Shown in pieces: positions 8,077 through 16,302 of a DNA stretch of 64,000 nt (position 1 is its first letter; the number at the start of each line of letters is the position of its first letter). Under the pieces are notes generated by a model, which was not told the origin of the DNA, made no database searches, and saw only the letters and a program-made list of their open reading frames with translations. Where the stretch lies: positions 26,545-90,544 of IMG/VR virus record IMGVR_UViG_3300029319_009270, one strand, 5' to 3'. A program made the position numbers and the translations under genes. Origin of the DNA: a virus.

Positions 8077-8481
8077 TTAATTCTCAATAAAATAATTGAC
8101 ATCTGAATAAAGTTCATCACTTATTTTTTTAATTTTTTTATCTTGTATTGTAATTCCATCAAAACCATGTGTATAAGTTTCTACTATAACCTCTAAATTA
8201 TCAACAACAATTTTGCAATGGTGATTAATTTCAAATTGATATTTGTATAATTCGTTAACAAAATACATGACATGTTTCTTATCTTTAAAAGTATAAGTAC
8301 GAACTAATCTTTCGGGATTAGTCGCAATAACCCACTCAGAATTATCCTCAATACTTATTGGAATATCACCTTGCGGATTCGAATCAAAATGCTTCATCCC
8401 TAAAAGAGCATTGCTAATTTTTGCTAAATCAACTGTATCGTTAACATCATTGCTTTCCCTTAAATATCTTATTAAACTCAC
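8077..8481 (-). CDS. Pterin-4a-carbinolamine dehydratase (DCoH)-like protein
   Basis: 134 residues. The C-terminal 90 residues fit the DCoH/PCD fold: a strand (RLVRTYTFKDKKH), a helix (VMYFVNELYKYQFE), then INHHCKIVVDNLEVIVETYTHGFDGIT followed by a final helix. The paired His H87-H88 and the distal H105 of the family catalytic triad are present; the usual Pro after the His pair is Cys. Cellular enzymes recycle 4a-hydroxy-tetrahydropterin; in a phage the role is unknown and may be a non-enzymatic dimer. The N-terminus MSLIRYLRESND carries LRE-S like the tagged proteins. Coupled by 4 nt overlap to the 929-residue gene. Confidence 0.62.
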   Translation of the reverse strand: MSLIRYLRESNDVNDTVDLAKISNALLGMKHFDSNPQGDIPISIEDNSEWVIATNPERLVRTYTFKDKKHVMYFVNELYKYQFEINHHCKIVVDNLEVIVETYTHGFDGITIQDKKIKKISDELYSDVNYFIEN

Positions 8482-11267
8482 AGCATGTCCTCTACTAACT
8501 TACTAATTAATCTTATTTCATTTAATTCTTGCTTTAAGCGCTCAGCTTCGTCTGATGCAATTTTTTGCTGATGTTCCATGTGTTGTACGTCAGCATATTC
8601 CTTGATTCCCCTTACTAATACATAAGGATATATATCGAAAGCAGCGTCTATTGCTTTTTTTCTTTTTTGTTCTGCTGTTGATTTTTCATCATCTTTCATG
8701 CGTTGTAAACTAACTAAATCAGCTTGCTGAACTTTATTCAGCAAAGACTTAATATCTGCTTCCTTTTCAGGTATGTATTCTGAAATAATCTTATCATACA
8801 ACCCAATACTTTCAGCATAGATTTTATAAAATTCATTTTCATCAACACCTAAAACTAAAAATTTCTGTGTACCTTTTTTGTTGGGCGAAGAAAAGTCAGG
8901 AACATTCTTTTTGCCCATAAAATGTTCTGCTAAACTAAAAGCTTCCTTGTAATCAATATCTTCATACGCAGCATCTAATTTTTCAGCAATTGATACACGC
9001 CACTTTTTATCTGTTTTTTGTATCACATCATCAAGAATATCGCCTAAAATACTCCTAGCTATAATACCTCCTAATCCGTGAATACCGGATCTATATCCTT
9101 CAACAATACCAGTTAACTCTTCTTCATTGAATGAATCACGAACCCAGTCTGTTAAAGCAAAAACAGGTATATCTTTATTATGCTCAATAGCACCCGACAC
9201 AAGAGCAATGTCTCGAAGCGGTAATTCCTGATATGCTTCGTCAATCATTTCGAAATCTTTATTTGCAATATTTATTGCATTTCTAAATTCTTCTGACTGT
9301 GTTGCTATAACTTCTGGATTGTTAATATCAATATTATCTTTTGTTTCTTCATTTTTAATTTTCAAAAATTGTTTTGATAAATCATCTATTTGTTCTTGTC
9401 TGTTATATATTTTTAAAAAGACAGGTAAATTTTGAATAACTTTTTCTATAACTTGAGAAGCAATCTCTGCAAACTTTTTTGCGCCAGGATGATTATCAGT
9501 CTCATTTTTCGATAGTTGTAATAATCGTAATTTTCTTTCAGGGAATTTTAAAACCCACTGCCTCAAACCTGATTCTCCTCTAAATCCGTACAAAGGCGCA
9601 ATGTGCGTATACCTTTGAGGATTTGCTTGCTTTTCTAAAGTTTTAATTAATTTCTCTGTTTCGCCAGACTCAGCATCATCAAGTTTTTGTTGTTGCTTTT
9701 CTAATTCAATCCTTTCCTTTTCTTTTTGTGCTGACTCATGAGAATCTACTGCATAAGCAACTGTTGAATCAACAAAAACTGTAATAGCCTCAAGCAATTC
9801 AGTTTTTGTCATTGTTACTGTTAACTCTGGAATATCTGGATTTTGTATTTTAAAGTTCCCATCTTTGGTATAATACTTTGACTTTTCCATCAAAGCATAT
9901 ATCGCAGGCGGATAAGTTTTTCTAATTTCATCAGCAAACTGGTGGGCATGAAAATTGAAATTTCTCATTGTGTAATATTCTGTAGCTCTATGAATTGAAA
10001 AGTACTTGTGGATAATTCGATCTATATTTACACCTTCTTCTTCAATATCGTACTTGTATGCCATTGTTATTAATTTAGCCATTTCTTTGTTAGCATCATT
10101 TGTGTTGTACTTAAAATGCGTTGCATAAATATCTAAATTTCTTTGATACGTCGGATTAAACTCATACAACCCTTTTAAGATTTTAAAAATTTGTGCCTCT
10201 ATTTGATCGTTTGTTAAATTAAAAATGGCTCTAGACCTAATAGCATTGTTATAAACTAAACCGTATTTTGAACTAATATCCTTCATAATTCCTGCGCTAT
10301 ATTCAACACTACCTACTGACCCAGGCTTTTTCCTTGTAATTGTCATTGCCTTTCCGAACCCTGTTTCTCTAGGTGCTATTTGTGAACCTCCGTATGTCAA
10401 ACTATGATTGGCAGAAATTAATTGATAGTTAACTTCATAAACTGCTTGCATTGCAACAAAAACAACATCCATATGAGGCGTTTCAGGATTATCAAACGAC
10501 CATGTTTTTGCTGCATCAACAATTGATTGTAATTCTTCCGGGACTTCTTCTTCATTAACTATGATTGCAGCGGCTCGCTCTGCTGCTCTTAGTCTTGGTT
10601 CAATAATTTTTGATGCATCAACATTAGCGGGTACTACAACTATGTCTTTAAATTGCTTCATCATGTCTTCGATATCTTTAATATCTTGAACATTTTGATC
10701 ACCTTGCTGTTTAATTTGTTGAGATATTAATTGTGCATACTCACCTGTCGTTATCTCACCGCCACCAAAATCGTCAGCGATATCTTCATCATCGATCTCT
10801 TTATCATCATCGTCCGCGCCCTGCTGTTTAAGCCACTGTGCTGCTGCATCATCTTTATCACCGAATGGATCATCATCATCATGATAAGATTCAATTAATC
10901 TTCTAAATGATTCTAAGAGCTCGTCACTCATTTTTTTATCTTGATGACTATCTAAAGAGTTGTCCAACATTCTATGAAGTTGTCTATAAAATTTTTCTAT
11001 CTGATCTTCAGGGACTTCTGCCGCTATTAATTGTGCAGCTCGACCTAATTCTCCTTTTGTCCCTGGGACATATTCTGCGTCATCGACAGGGGGAGCTTCT
11101 ACTGCCAGCTGTGATGACATCATCTCAACAGGTTTAGTAGGTAAATCTTCTGATTCCATTCCACTATCAAACATTGTACTTGTCATATCACCGTAGCTAG
11201 GTGTTCTATTTTCAACTATTTTTTTAATAAAATTTTCAAGTACTGTCTTCTTTATTGTTATGCTCAT
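8478..11267 (-). CDS. Very large tagged protein, candidate injected virion protein
   Basis: 929 residues from the ATG at 11267, which has GAGG seven bases ahead. Begins MSITIKKTVLENFIKKIVEN, a basic amphipathic helix ending in IVE-N. An acidic region follows (about 125-175, D/E/G runs such as DDDDKEIDDEDIADDF), then long helical regions and a charged coiled-coil (EKERIELEKQQQKLDDAESGETEK, near 520-545) and a C-terminal coiled-coil. No known enzyme motif was found. Size, tag and neighbours suggest a head-packaged or ejected protein. The promoter-proximal 15-mer at 11283-11297 is shared with another tagged gene. Confidence 0.65.
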   Translation of the reverse strand: MSITIKKTVLENFIKKIVENRTPSYGDMTSTMFDSGMESEDLPTKPVEMMSSQLAVEAPPVDDAEYVPGTKGELGRAAQLIAAEVPEDQIEKFYRQLHRMLDNSLDSHQDKKMSDELLESFRRLIESYHDDDDPFGDKDDAAAQWLKQQGADDDDKEIDDEDIADDFGGGEITTGEYAQLISQQIKQQGDQNVQDIKDIEDMMKQFKDIVVVPANVDASKIIEPRLRAAERAAAIIVNEEEVPEELQSIVDAAKTWSFDNPETPHMDVVFVAMQAVYEVNYQLISANHSLTYGGSQIAPRETGFGKAMTITRKKPGSVGSVEYSAGIMKDISSKYGLVYNNAIRSRAIFNLTNDQIEAQIFKILKGLYEFNPTYQRNLDIYATHFKYNTNDANKEMAKLITMAYKYDIEEEGVNIDRIIHKYFSIHRATEYYTMRNFNFHAHQFADEIRKTYPPAIYALMEKSKYYTKDGNFKIQNPDIPELTVTMTKTELLEAITVFVDSTVAYAVDSHESAQKEKERIELEKQQQKLDDAESGETEKLIKTLEKQANPQRYTHIAPLYGFRGESGLRQWVLKFPERKLRLLQLSKNETDNHPGAKKFAEIASQVIEKVIQNLPVFLKIYNRQEQIDDLSKQFLKIKNEETKDNIDINNPEVIATQSEEFRNAINIANKDFEMIDEAYQELPLRDIALVSGAIEHNKDIPVFALTDWVRDSFNEEELTGIVEGYRSGIHGLGGIIARSILGDILDDVIQKTDKKWRVSIAEKLDAAYEDIDYKEAFSLAEHFMGKKNVPDFSSPNKKGTQKFLVLGVDENEFYKIYAESIGLYDKIISEYIPEKEADIKSLLNKVQQADLVSLQRMKDDEKSTAEQKRKKAIDAAFDIYPYVLVRGIKEYADVQHMEHQQKIASDEAERLKQELNEIRLISKLVEDML

Positions 11268-11313
11268 GTGCAACCTCGCTTACACAATAATTATGTTTGT
11301 ATTTTATAAAATA

Positions 11314-11706
11314 CTAATAAACTGCGTAAAGAATGCTAATAGTAGTTGCTGTACCTAGCAGAAAGCCTCCTGCAGCATATGATATAGGTTTCAATGGTTT
11401 ACTAAGATTTTCAATTTCCTTAATCCTCTCATCCCTCAGAGAAACTTTTTCATTTAAAATTTTTATTTGTGAATTTAATTCTATGGTAGTTTTTTGCAAA
11501 TTTAATTCATTAAGTTCTTTCAGCTTTTGCTTTTCATATTCTATTTGCAAATCGCACTGCTGGACTTTAAATTTATCCTCTATCGATAATTTTACAATTG
11601 CTTCATCATTTAAAAGCCTGCCATCAAAAGGCGCGACATCACCCTCTTTAAGTTGCGTAAACTGTGGATCTGCATGTGCCAATGACAATAATAAAAAACC
11701 CAACAT
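11314..11706 (-). CDS. Secreted coiled-coil protein with C-terminal membrane anchor (spanin-like candidate)
   Basis: 130 residues. A short signal peptide (MLGFLLLSLAHA, cleavage near 12) leads into TQLKEGDVAPFDGRLLNDEA, then a coiled-coil (about 45-100) and a hydrophobic C-terminal segment (ISYAAGGFLLGTATTISILYAVY, 108-130). This would place it in the periplasm with a C-terminal inner-membrane anchor. Spanins of Gram-negative phages bridge the envelope at lysis with similar parts, but order and lack of a lipobox differ, so the role is a guess. A TATAAT lies 19 nt upstream. Confidence 0.6.
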   Translation of the reverse strand: MLGFLLLSLAHADPQFTQLKEGDVAPFDGRLLNDEAIVKLSIEDKFKVQQCDLQIEYEKQKLKELNELNLQKTTIELNSQIKILNEKVSLRDERIKEIENLSKPLKPISYAAGGFLLGTATTISILYAVY

Positions 11707-11724
11707 AACCTCTCCTTTTTTGAG

Positions 11725-11730
11725 ATTATA
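11725..11730 (-). promoter_or_regulatory. candidate -10 element (TATAAT) before 11314-11706
   Basis: TATAAT on the minus strand, 19 nt upstream of the ATG, with AAAAAAGGAGAGG between. A 10 bp palindrome GTAAATTTAC lies immediately upstream of it and could be a protein-binding site. Confidence 0.4.
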
Positions 11731-11778
11731 CTGGGTAAATTTACAAATTAAAATGAATTAATAGTCTTAATTATTGTC

Positions 11779-12183
11779 TTACGACTTTTTCACTTTCTTA
11801 ATGCCCATATCAATTAGTAGTTTATCTAATTCTTCTGGGTCGTTTCGCACAGCATCAATTTGTCTTCTATACTCTAGATCTTTTTCTTTTTGCAAATGAC
11901 TGTTAGCATCTTCATATTTTTTATCTAATTCTCGCATAGCTGTTTGATATTGTATTTCTGCTTTAATTAGTTTTCTTCTCTTTGCTTTCTTTTCTTTTTC
12001 AATCATTTCAACTTCGCGCTTGTATTGATCACGTGCTAACTCTGCATTTATTTTTAAACTTCTTTGTTTTTTTGAACCTGCCATATAAGCTAAAAAAGCA
12101 CCTAGTGTAAGAACTAACCAACGCCAGTGTTGTATACACCAAGCAGTTATTTTTTTTAGTTGTGCTTTTACTTTTAAAAACAT
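11779..12183 (-). CDS. Membrane-anchored coiled-coil protein
   Basis: 134 residues. One membrane segment at about 19-38 (WRWLVLTLGAFLAYMAG) preceded by Lys residues, then a long Lys/Glu coiled-coil (40-120). An i-spanin-like layout (N-terminal anchor, periplasmic coil) or a virion tube-associated protein would both fit. It abuts the double-tag gene with no gap. Family not recognised. Confidence 0.6.
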   Translation of the reverse strand: MFLKVKAQLKKITAWCIQHWRWLVLTLGAFLAYMAGSKKQRSLKINAELARDQYKREVEMIEKEKKAKRRKLIKAEIQYQTAMRELDKKYEDANSHLQKEKDLEYRRQIDAVRNDPEELDKLLIDMGIKKVKKS

Positions 12184-12903
12184 TTAATAACCATCATCTT
12201 GCGAAATTATTTCATCATAAAGGTCGTATAATCTGTCGGGAATATCAATTTCACTATAATATTTTCTAATGATATCTTCAGCAGCTTTTTGATCAACAAT
12301 AACTAAATCTGCATACATTGTCATAGGTCCGGGAACATTCTCATACATTGCAACTACAATTCCGTCTTTATTAACAAAAGCGTCATCAGATTCAATATAG
12401 TTTAAATAACCAGAGTCACTATCCGCTATATCTTCTAACACGTAAACTGTGTTATGTGCCAAAAGAGTATCAAGAATAGCTTCATCAGAAACATTAGCAG
12501 AAGGCGGATCTCGGTCTGATTCGTGTGGAGTCATAGCATCATAACTGGCTTGTGCTCTACTAAAAGCGGCATTTCGCCTACTATGATACATTTCTTTAAT
12601 TAGTTTTCTTAACTGTGTTCTTGTGATTTTCATAAGATCGCTAGGTGTTCGTCTTATGCGTGGACGAGGTCTATTGGCTCTTTGTTTGACATCACGATCT
12701 ACCCGATCTCGCCAAGCATCATCAGGGCTAACGTATTCATAATCCGGAGGAGCTAATTCAGGATCGCCCAGCAAACCTTCGTACCCGCCTGGAGCACTTA
12801 TTTCCTCCTCGCCAAACTCATAAGGAAGATCATGATTAGTGTATATGTCTTTAGGCATCTCTTTCAAGATTATCTTTCTAAGCAACTTCCTATTAAGCTT
12901 CAT
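12184..12903 (-). CDS. Double-tagged protein: two cargo-like units in one chain
   Basis: 239 residues. The N-terminus MKLNRKLLRKIILKEM (1-16) and an internal copy MKITRTQLRKLIKEM (91-105) are the same type of basic helix ending in [I/L]-K-E-M. Between them is an acidic/Pro-rich linker with EYVSPDDAWRDRVDRDVKQR; after the second copy a folded C-terminal domain follows (TVYVLEDIADSDSGYLNYI, ADLVIVDQKAAEDIIRKYY). The internal ATG at 12633 has no Shine-Dalgarno, so it is probably read through. It looks like a fusion of two tagged proteins. Function unknown; see findings. Confidence 0.65.
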   Translation of the reverse strand: MKLNRKLLRKIILKEMPKDIYTNHDLPYEFGEEEISAPGGYEGLLGDPELAPPDYEYVSPDDAWRDRVDRDVKQRANRPRPRIRRTPSDLMKITRTQLRKLIKEMYHSRRNAAFSRAQASYDAMTPHESDRDPPSANVSDEAILDTLLAHNTVYVLEDIADSDSGYLNYIESDDAFVNKDGIVVAMYENVPGPMTMYADLVIVDQKAAEDIIRKYYSEIDIPDRLYDLYDEIISQDDGY

Positions 12904-13175
12904 TACCCTCTCCAGATCTTTGCAAAATCAATAGCCGATTGACCTCCAATGTAGCACATTGCAATCATTCCCCAAGTTTCTGGATCTAATCCTGCCCAGA
13001 CAAACAAACTTGTAGCAACTAAAAATACTAAAAGTTTTCTAGATACAACTTTTTCTTGTACCGCGTCTAAAACACCCTTTGACTTAGAATTAATATACCA
13101 TTTATTCAGCGCTTCTTCACTCATCTCTTTATTTGCTAATTCTTTAGCTTTGTCTAGTATTTCCCCTTTATTCAT
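12903..13175 (-). CDS. Small membrane protein, holin-like candidate
   Basis: 90 residues. A charged helical N-terminus (1-45) precedes two hydrophobic stretches (KLLVFLVATSLFVWAGL, about 47-63, and WGMIAMCYIGGQSAIDF, about 68-84) separated by a short polar turn, giving a two-helix hairpin. Holins and related phage membrane proteins often look like this, and nearby genes include other envelope candidates. No sequence family is certain. It overlaps the RHH gene by 4 nt and the next gene by 1 nt. Confidence 0.55.
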   Translation of the reverse strand: MNKGEILDKAKELANKEMSEEALNKWYINSKSKGVLDAVQEKVVSRKLLVFLVATSLFVWAGLDPETWGMIAMCYIGGQSAIDFAKIWRG

Positions 13176-13447
13176 TTGTCTCCTCCTTTAAACGGATCAT
13201 TATCCTCTAACATCGCATAAATATCTTCAACGTCTGTTTTTGTATATTTTTTTACTGCCTTTACTTGTTTATCCTTAACAAGTTGATCCATTATTCTTAT
13301 AACATCATTTGATTGCTGACCTACTCGTCTAGCAAACTCTTGTAAAACTTCTTGCATAGATAGATCTCTCTTGAAACACTGAATTCTAAATTCGGAATGG
13401 ACTTCGTGTGTCATGTTAATATGTAAAGATTTTTTACCTCTTATCAT
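13172..13447 (-). CDS. Ribbon-helix-helix-type DNA-binding protein
   Basis: 91 residues. The start KKSLHINMTHEVHSEFRIQCFKRDLSMQEVLQEFARRVG has the RHH pattern: a short strand (SLHINM), helix A (HEVHSEFRIQCFKRD) and, after a turn at LSMQE, helix B (VLQEFARRV). Arc/MetJ-type repressors bind DNA as dimers through that strand. The C-terminal half is a Lys/Asp-rich tail. It is likely a phage regulator or a genome-binding virion protein, given virion-type neighbours. Overlaps both neighbours by 1-4 nt. Confidence 0.7.
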   Translation of the reverse strand: MIRGKKSLHINMTHEVHSEFRIQCFKRDLSMQEVLQEFARRVGQQSNDVIRIMDQLVKDKQVKAVKKYTKTDVEDIYAMLEDNDPFKGGDK

Positions 13448-14034
13448 TAACCGCCTCCAGTTCCGGTACCACCTGCGTACGCGCCTAATCCTTGAGGTGC
13501 TGCTCTTCCTTCTTCTTCTGCAAAATCATCCTCTATTTCTATATCGTACTGGGACTCTAGAATTGCATCGAAACGTTCAGTATGTTCTTCGTTATAGTTT
13601 TCTTTCAAAAAAGCTTTAGCTCGATTGTATATTGCAGCTTCAACTTTCAAAAGCTTGTCAAAATTCATTATCAGTCTAGCGACCTTAGATCCAAATTGGT
13701 CTATATCAATTTTAGATTTATTAGGTTCTGCTTCGTCTTCTTCTGTTTGTTCTTCTGATCCCGTTGTAGCACCTTCTGCATCAGCAGCAGGATCTAAAGT
13801 TTCTTGCTCTTGTAGTAATATTTCAATTTTTTTTGTAAGAAAAGATTCTGATAGATTGTCTAGCTCGCTCTCTTTTAACGCAGACTCCGATTCAAACTTT
13901 ATAAGTAGAGAGTCAATTTGATCGTCGACGGAACCTCGTGCTAATCTAGATTTTTTACCGACTTTTACGTCTTCATCTTCTTTTTCCGGGATTTCTCCGA
14001 GATCTGCTTCAAATATCAATTTATATAAATTCAT
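13447..14034 (-). CDS. Acidic tagged protein with Gly-rich tail
   Basis: 195 residues. MNLYKLIFEAD at the N-terminus strongly recalls the T4 capsid-targeting peptide (M-K-T-Y-Q-E-F-I-x-E-A), including Tyr-4 and a terminal [I]-F-E-A cleavage-type site. The remainder is acidic, with a Glu/Ala-rich low-complexity region at 78-107, a helical segment (KVARLIMNFDKLLKVEAAIYNRAKAFL) and an Ala/Gly tail (GLGAYAGGTGTGGG). It is a good candidate for an internal head or core protein. Stop overlaps the next start by 1 nt. Confidence 0.68.
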   Translation of the reverse strand: MNLYKLIFEADLGEIPEKEDEDVKVGKKSRLARGSVDDQIDSLLIKFESESALKESELDNLSESFLTKKIEILLQEQETLDPAADAEGATTGSEEQTEEDEAEPNKSKIDIDQFGSKVARLIMNFDKLLKVEAAIYNRAKAFLKENYNEEHTERFDAILESQYDIEIEDDFAEEEGRAAPQGLGAYAGGTGTGGG

Positions 14035-14036
14035 TA

Positions 14037-14729
14037 TTAACCTCTAATAACAGCCAAAATTCTATCTGCTCTTTCAATTCTTTTTTCTATTACATTCCAA
14101 TTTAGTTCTTTCATCATAGCTGTCGTGTACAACTTTACATCTTTAAGGTAATCCCTATAATAAGCATGTTGCCAAACATCCATTACGATCACCGGATAAA
14201 ATCCAGCAGGAACTTGCTGAGAATGCAAGTCTATAACACAGTTCATGTATTTTTGTGTGTATGTATTTAAATATGTAACTGCCCAACCACATCTAGCAGC
14301 AGAACAGCATGCGATAAAATCTCTTTGCCAGTCATCAAAAGAACCAAAGTCCCTCTGCAACCTCATAAAAGAAAGAGAATCCATCGTTATTTCAGAATTA
14401 ACATCGCTTATGTTTGCAAAATATAATTCATGGAGGTAAGCAGCATTCATATTGTAAGTCTCATCAATTTTTAATTGACGATAATCAGAATGATTTGAAT
14501 TAGATTTTGATCGATCAACAGTGTCTAACTTTGCACTAATCTCATTAAAATCTTTAAGATACTGCTGATACAGTTTTTTGTGATTTTCTTTATTCTTGTT
14601 ACTAAGAAATTCTGTGTTTAACTTAAATTGTTTTTCTTGAGCAATTAGCGCTTCATCTATTCTATCTTCTTTCAATCCTAAGTTGTCTTTAATTAAAGAT
14701 TTCACTTCATTATTTAACAAGTAATCCAT
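14037..14729 (-). CDS. Fe/Mn superoxide dismutase homologue
   Basis: Enzymes of this family convert superoxide to peroxide and oxygen. 230 residues, slightly longer than bacterial SODs. All four metal ligands can be placed: H50 (NHKKLYQQY, matching the family HHKTYV helix), H100 (NAAYLHELYF, matching NAAxxxHxxYW), and D184 and H188 in DVWQHAYY. Further C-terminal features fit: LNWNVIEKRI corresponds to the NW..V..R end. The usual GWAWL strand appears as CGWAVTYLN. It lies among virion-type genes, 2 nt from the tagged acidic gene, so it may be packaged rather than only expressed in the cell. Activity is not proven; a structural reuse is possible. Confidence 0.85.
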   Translation of the reverse strand: MDYLLNNEVKSLIKDNLGLKEDRIDEALIAQEKQFKLNTEFLSNKNKENHKKLYQQYLKDFNEISAKLDTVDRSKSNSNHSDYRQLKIDETYNMNAAYLHELYFANISDVNSEITMDSLSFMRLQRDFGSFDDWQRDFIACCSAARCGWAVTYLNTYTQKYMNCVIDLHSQQVPAGFYPVIVMDVWQHAYYRDYLKDVKLYTTAMMKELNWNVIEKRIERADRILAVIRG

Positions 14730-14731
14730 TA

Positions 14732-14980
14732 TTATGCCCTTTTAAAGTATTTTTTTAACTCATCATAATCTATAACAAAAGAAAAATCACCTCGACGTAG
14801 GTTAAAAAAATATTGATTGTCTTTAAAGAAAGCTTTTTCTATTGTATACTTGATTCGAGTATCCTTGTCCATAACAATAAAATGCTTTCTTAAAGCTGAT
14901 TTTTCTGGAAGCTCTTTTAATGCGTCATTTGATCCGTCAGATTCCAAAAGCTTTTTTAAGATATTTTTATATTCTTTCAT
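14732..14980 (-). CDS. Small hypothetical protein
   Basis: 82 residues from the ATG at 14980 (an in-frame TTG at 15019 lies inside the previous gene and is less likely). N-terminus MKEYKNILKKLLESDGS is a short basic helix, followed by a compact strand-rich domain (HFIVMDKDTRIKYTIEKAFF, YFFNLRRGDFSFVIDYDEL). Its start resembles the tag helices and has LLE-S. No family recognised. A TAATACTTAT motif lies 22 nt upstream. Confidence 0.55.
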   Translation of the reverse strand: MKEYKNILKKLLESDGSNDALKELPEKSALRKHFIVMDKDTRIKYTIEKAFFKDNQYFFNLRRGDFSFVIDYDELKKYFKRA

Positions 14981-15001
14981 TATATGACTACCTAGCTTAA
15001 T

Positions 15002-15011
15002 ATAAGTATTA
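15002..15011 (-). promoter_or_regulatory. TAATACTTAT motif, copy 1
   Basis: This 10-mer on the minus strand recurs at 34417-34426 and 45285-45294, each time between genes and upstream of a start codon. It may contain a -10-like TAATACT. The low complexity of the region makes this tentative. Confidence 0.3.
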
Positions 15012-15434
15012 CGAATCAATCGTTCTTACTATAATTCCAGAGCTTTCTAGTATATCTATTCCCTTACTGTTAGGATATCTTTCTAAATATATGACTTCTT
15101 TAATTCCTGCATTAATAATTGCTTTGGCGCAAACATCACAAGGAGATAATGTCAAGTACATTTTTTTGTCTTTTGACGTATTGTAGTCACACTTAATTAA
15201 TGCATTGATTTCAGCGTGTATAAAACCACTCATACCTACCTGATTTGAATCCCTTGTATTTGGACCGCCTTTTTGATCTCCATTATATCCAACAGCAAAA
15301 ACCTGAGTGTTGTCTTCTGACACAATAACACAGCCGACTTTGTGTTTTGGGTCGACTGATCTACAAGCTATCATTCTAGCAAATTGGGACCAAATATGGT
15401 CCCAACTAGGTCTTCCACTTCTGATTGCGTACAT
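15009..15434 (-). CDS. dCMP deaminase
   Basis: Zinc enzyme that deaminates dCMP to dUMP, feeding dTMP synthesis. 141 residues. Zinc and catalytic residues are visible: H73 and E75 in FIHAEINAL, and C99/C102 in SPCDVCAK. The flanking GYNGDQKG and NAGIKEVIYLE segments fit the ComEB/dCMP deaminase family better than guanine or cytosine deaminases. It lies 2 nt from the DHH gene and near thymidine kinase. Together with ThyX and dUTPase-like genes it forms a C-to-T route. Confidence 0.93.
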   Translation of the reverse strand: MYAIRSGRPSWDHIWSQFARMIACRSVDPKHKVGCVIVSEDNTQVFAVGYNGDQKGGPNTRDSNQVGMSGFIHAEINALIKCDYNTSKDKKMYLTLSPCDVCAKAIINAGIKEVIYLERYPNSKGIDILESSGIIVRTIDS

Positions 15435-15436
15435 TG

Positions 15437-16288
15437 TTATTCATCCTCTTCTTGAATGTCAGAAAATATTTCATCAACATGTTTATCCTTGCTAATTCTA
15501 AAACCCGCTGCTTTTCTATGACCCCCGCCTCCAAATTCTTTGGCAATCTCAGAAACATCAATTGTATCATGAAACGATCTTAAACTGACTAGGGTAGTTT
15601 TTGCATCGTGGTCGTAATACCAAATTGTTGCAAAATCACAATCAGGAGAAAGTTTAGCGCCTATTTCTGACATCCAATGTGAAGCATTAACAACATATGT
15701 TTTCATACCTTTGTACTCTTTTAAAGTTGCTTTTTCACATATCTTTTTAATAACTGTCTTTGAATACGCTAATATATAGCTACCTCTTTTAACAGCGTCA
15801 TCAAAGACAGAATCATCTTCAAATTTTTCAAACTCTTCAAATTCAAACGGAACCATGTCAAAAGCTGCACTAAATTCTTTTGAATAAGGTAATTCCCATT
15901 TCCACAGATCTCTGTCCATAATGTACTGAATAAACTTAGGTGGTTCCTTTCCTGGATGAAACCACTCCCAAGATAACATCGCACCACTTTTGGTCATGTC
16001 AAAATGTGTATTACTAATATCGTGTAATTCAACCATAGCAGATTTATGATGATCAATAACTAATAAATTATTAGAGTCTTCTATCATCTTTTTTGTTGTT
16101 GCGTTATTAAAAGAAAAATCTAATATTACAACATTCTTATTTTTAACATCTGGGGGTTGGGTACCGTGCTTGCACGCGTGATACTCTGCTCTATTACCAA
16201 GTAGCTTCCACGCAGAATATGCAGCACCAAAACCGTCTGTACAATGTGCATGATATATTACACAATCTACGCTGTTCGGATCTAACAT
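15437..16288 (-). CDS. DHH/DHHA1 family phosphoesterase (NrnA/oligoribonuclease-like)
   Basis: Members cleave short oligonucleotides or cyclic dinucleotide products. 283 residues. Motif I YHAHCTDGFGAAY (D18), the second Asp in VVILDFSF (D57), the DHH motif at 79-81 (VIDHHKS), and the DHHA1 glycine motif FGGGGHRKAAGF near 252-263. Both domains are present and the length is normal. In the phage it could recycle nanoRNA to nucleotides or remove signalling dinucleotides such as pApA or pGpG; a cyclic-nucleotide defence role is possible but unproven. Two bases from dCMP deaminase. Confidence 0.88.
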   Translation of the reverse strand: MLDPNSVDCVIYHAHCTDGFGAAYSAWKLLGNRAEYHACKHGTQPPDVKNKNVVILDFSFNNATTKKMIEDSNNLLVIDHHKSAMVELHDISNTHFDMTKSGAMLSWEWFHPGKEPPKFIQYIMDRDLWKWELPYSKEFSAAFDMVPFEFEEFEKFEDDSVFDDAVKRGSYILAYSKTVIKKICEKATLKEYKGMKTYVVNASHWMSEIGAKLSPDCDFATIWYYDHDAKTTLVSLRSFHDTIDVSEIAKEFGGGGHRKAAGFRISKDKHVDEIFSDIQEEDE

Positions 16289-16302
16289 ATTATACTCCTA
16301 AA

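Noticed and set aside
12633-12903. Splitting the double-tag gene into two genes
   Set aside because: There is no stop or ribosome site before the internal ATG at 12633, so one continuous frame is the simplest model.
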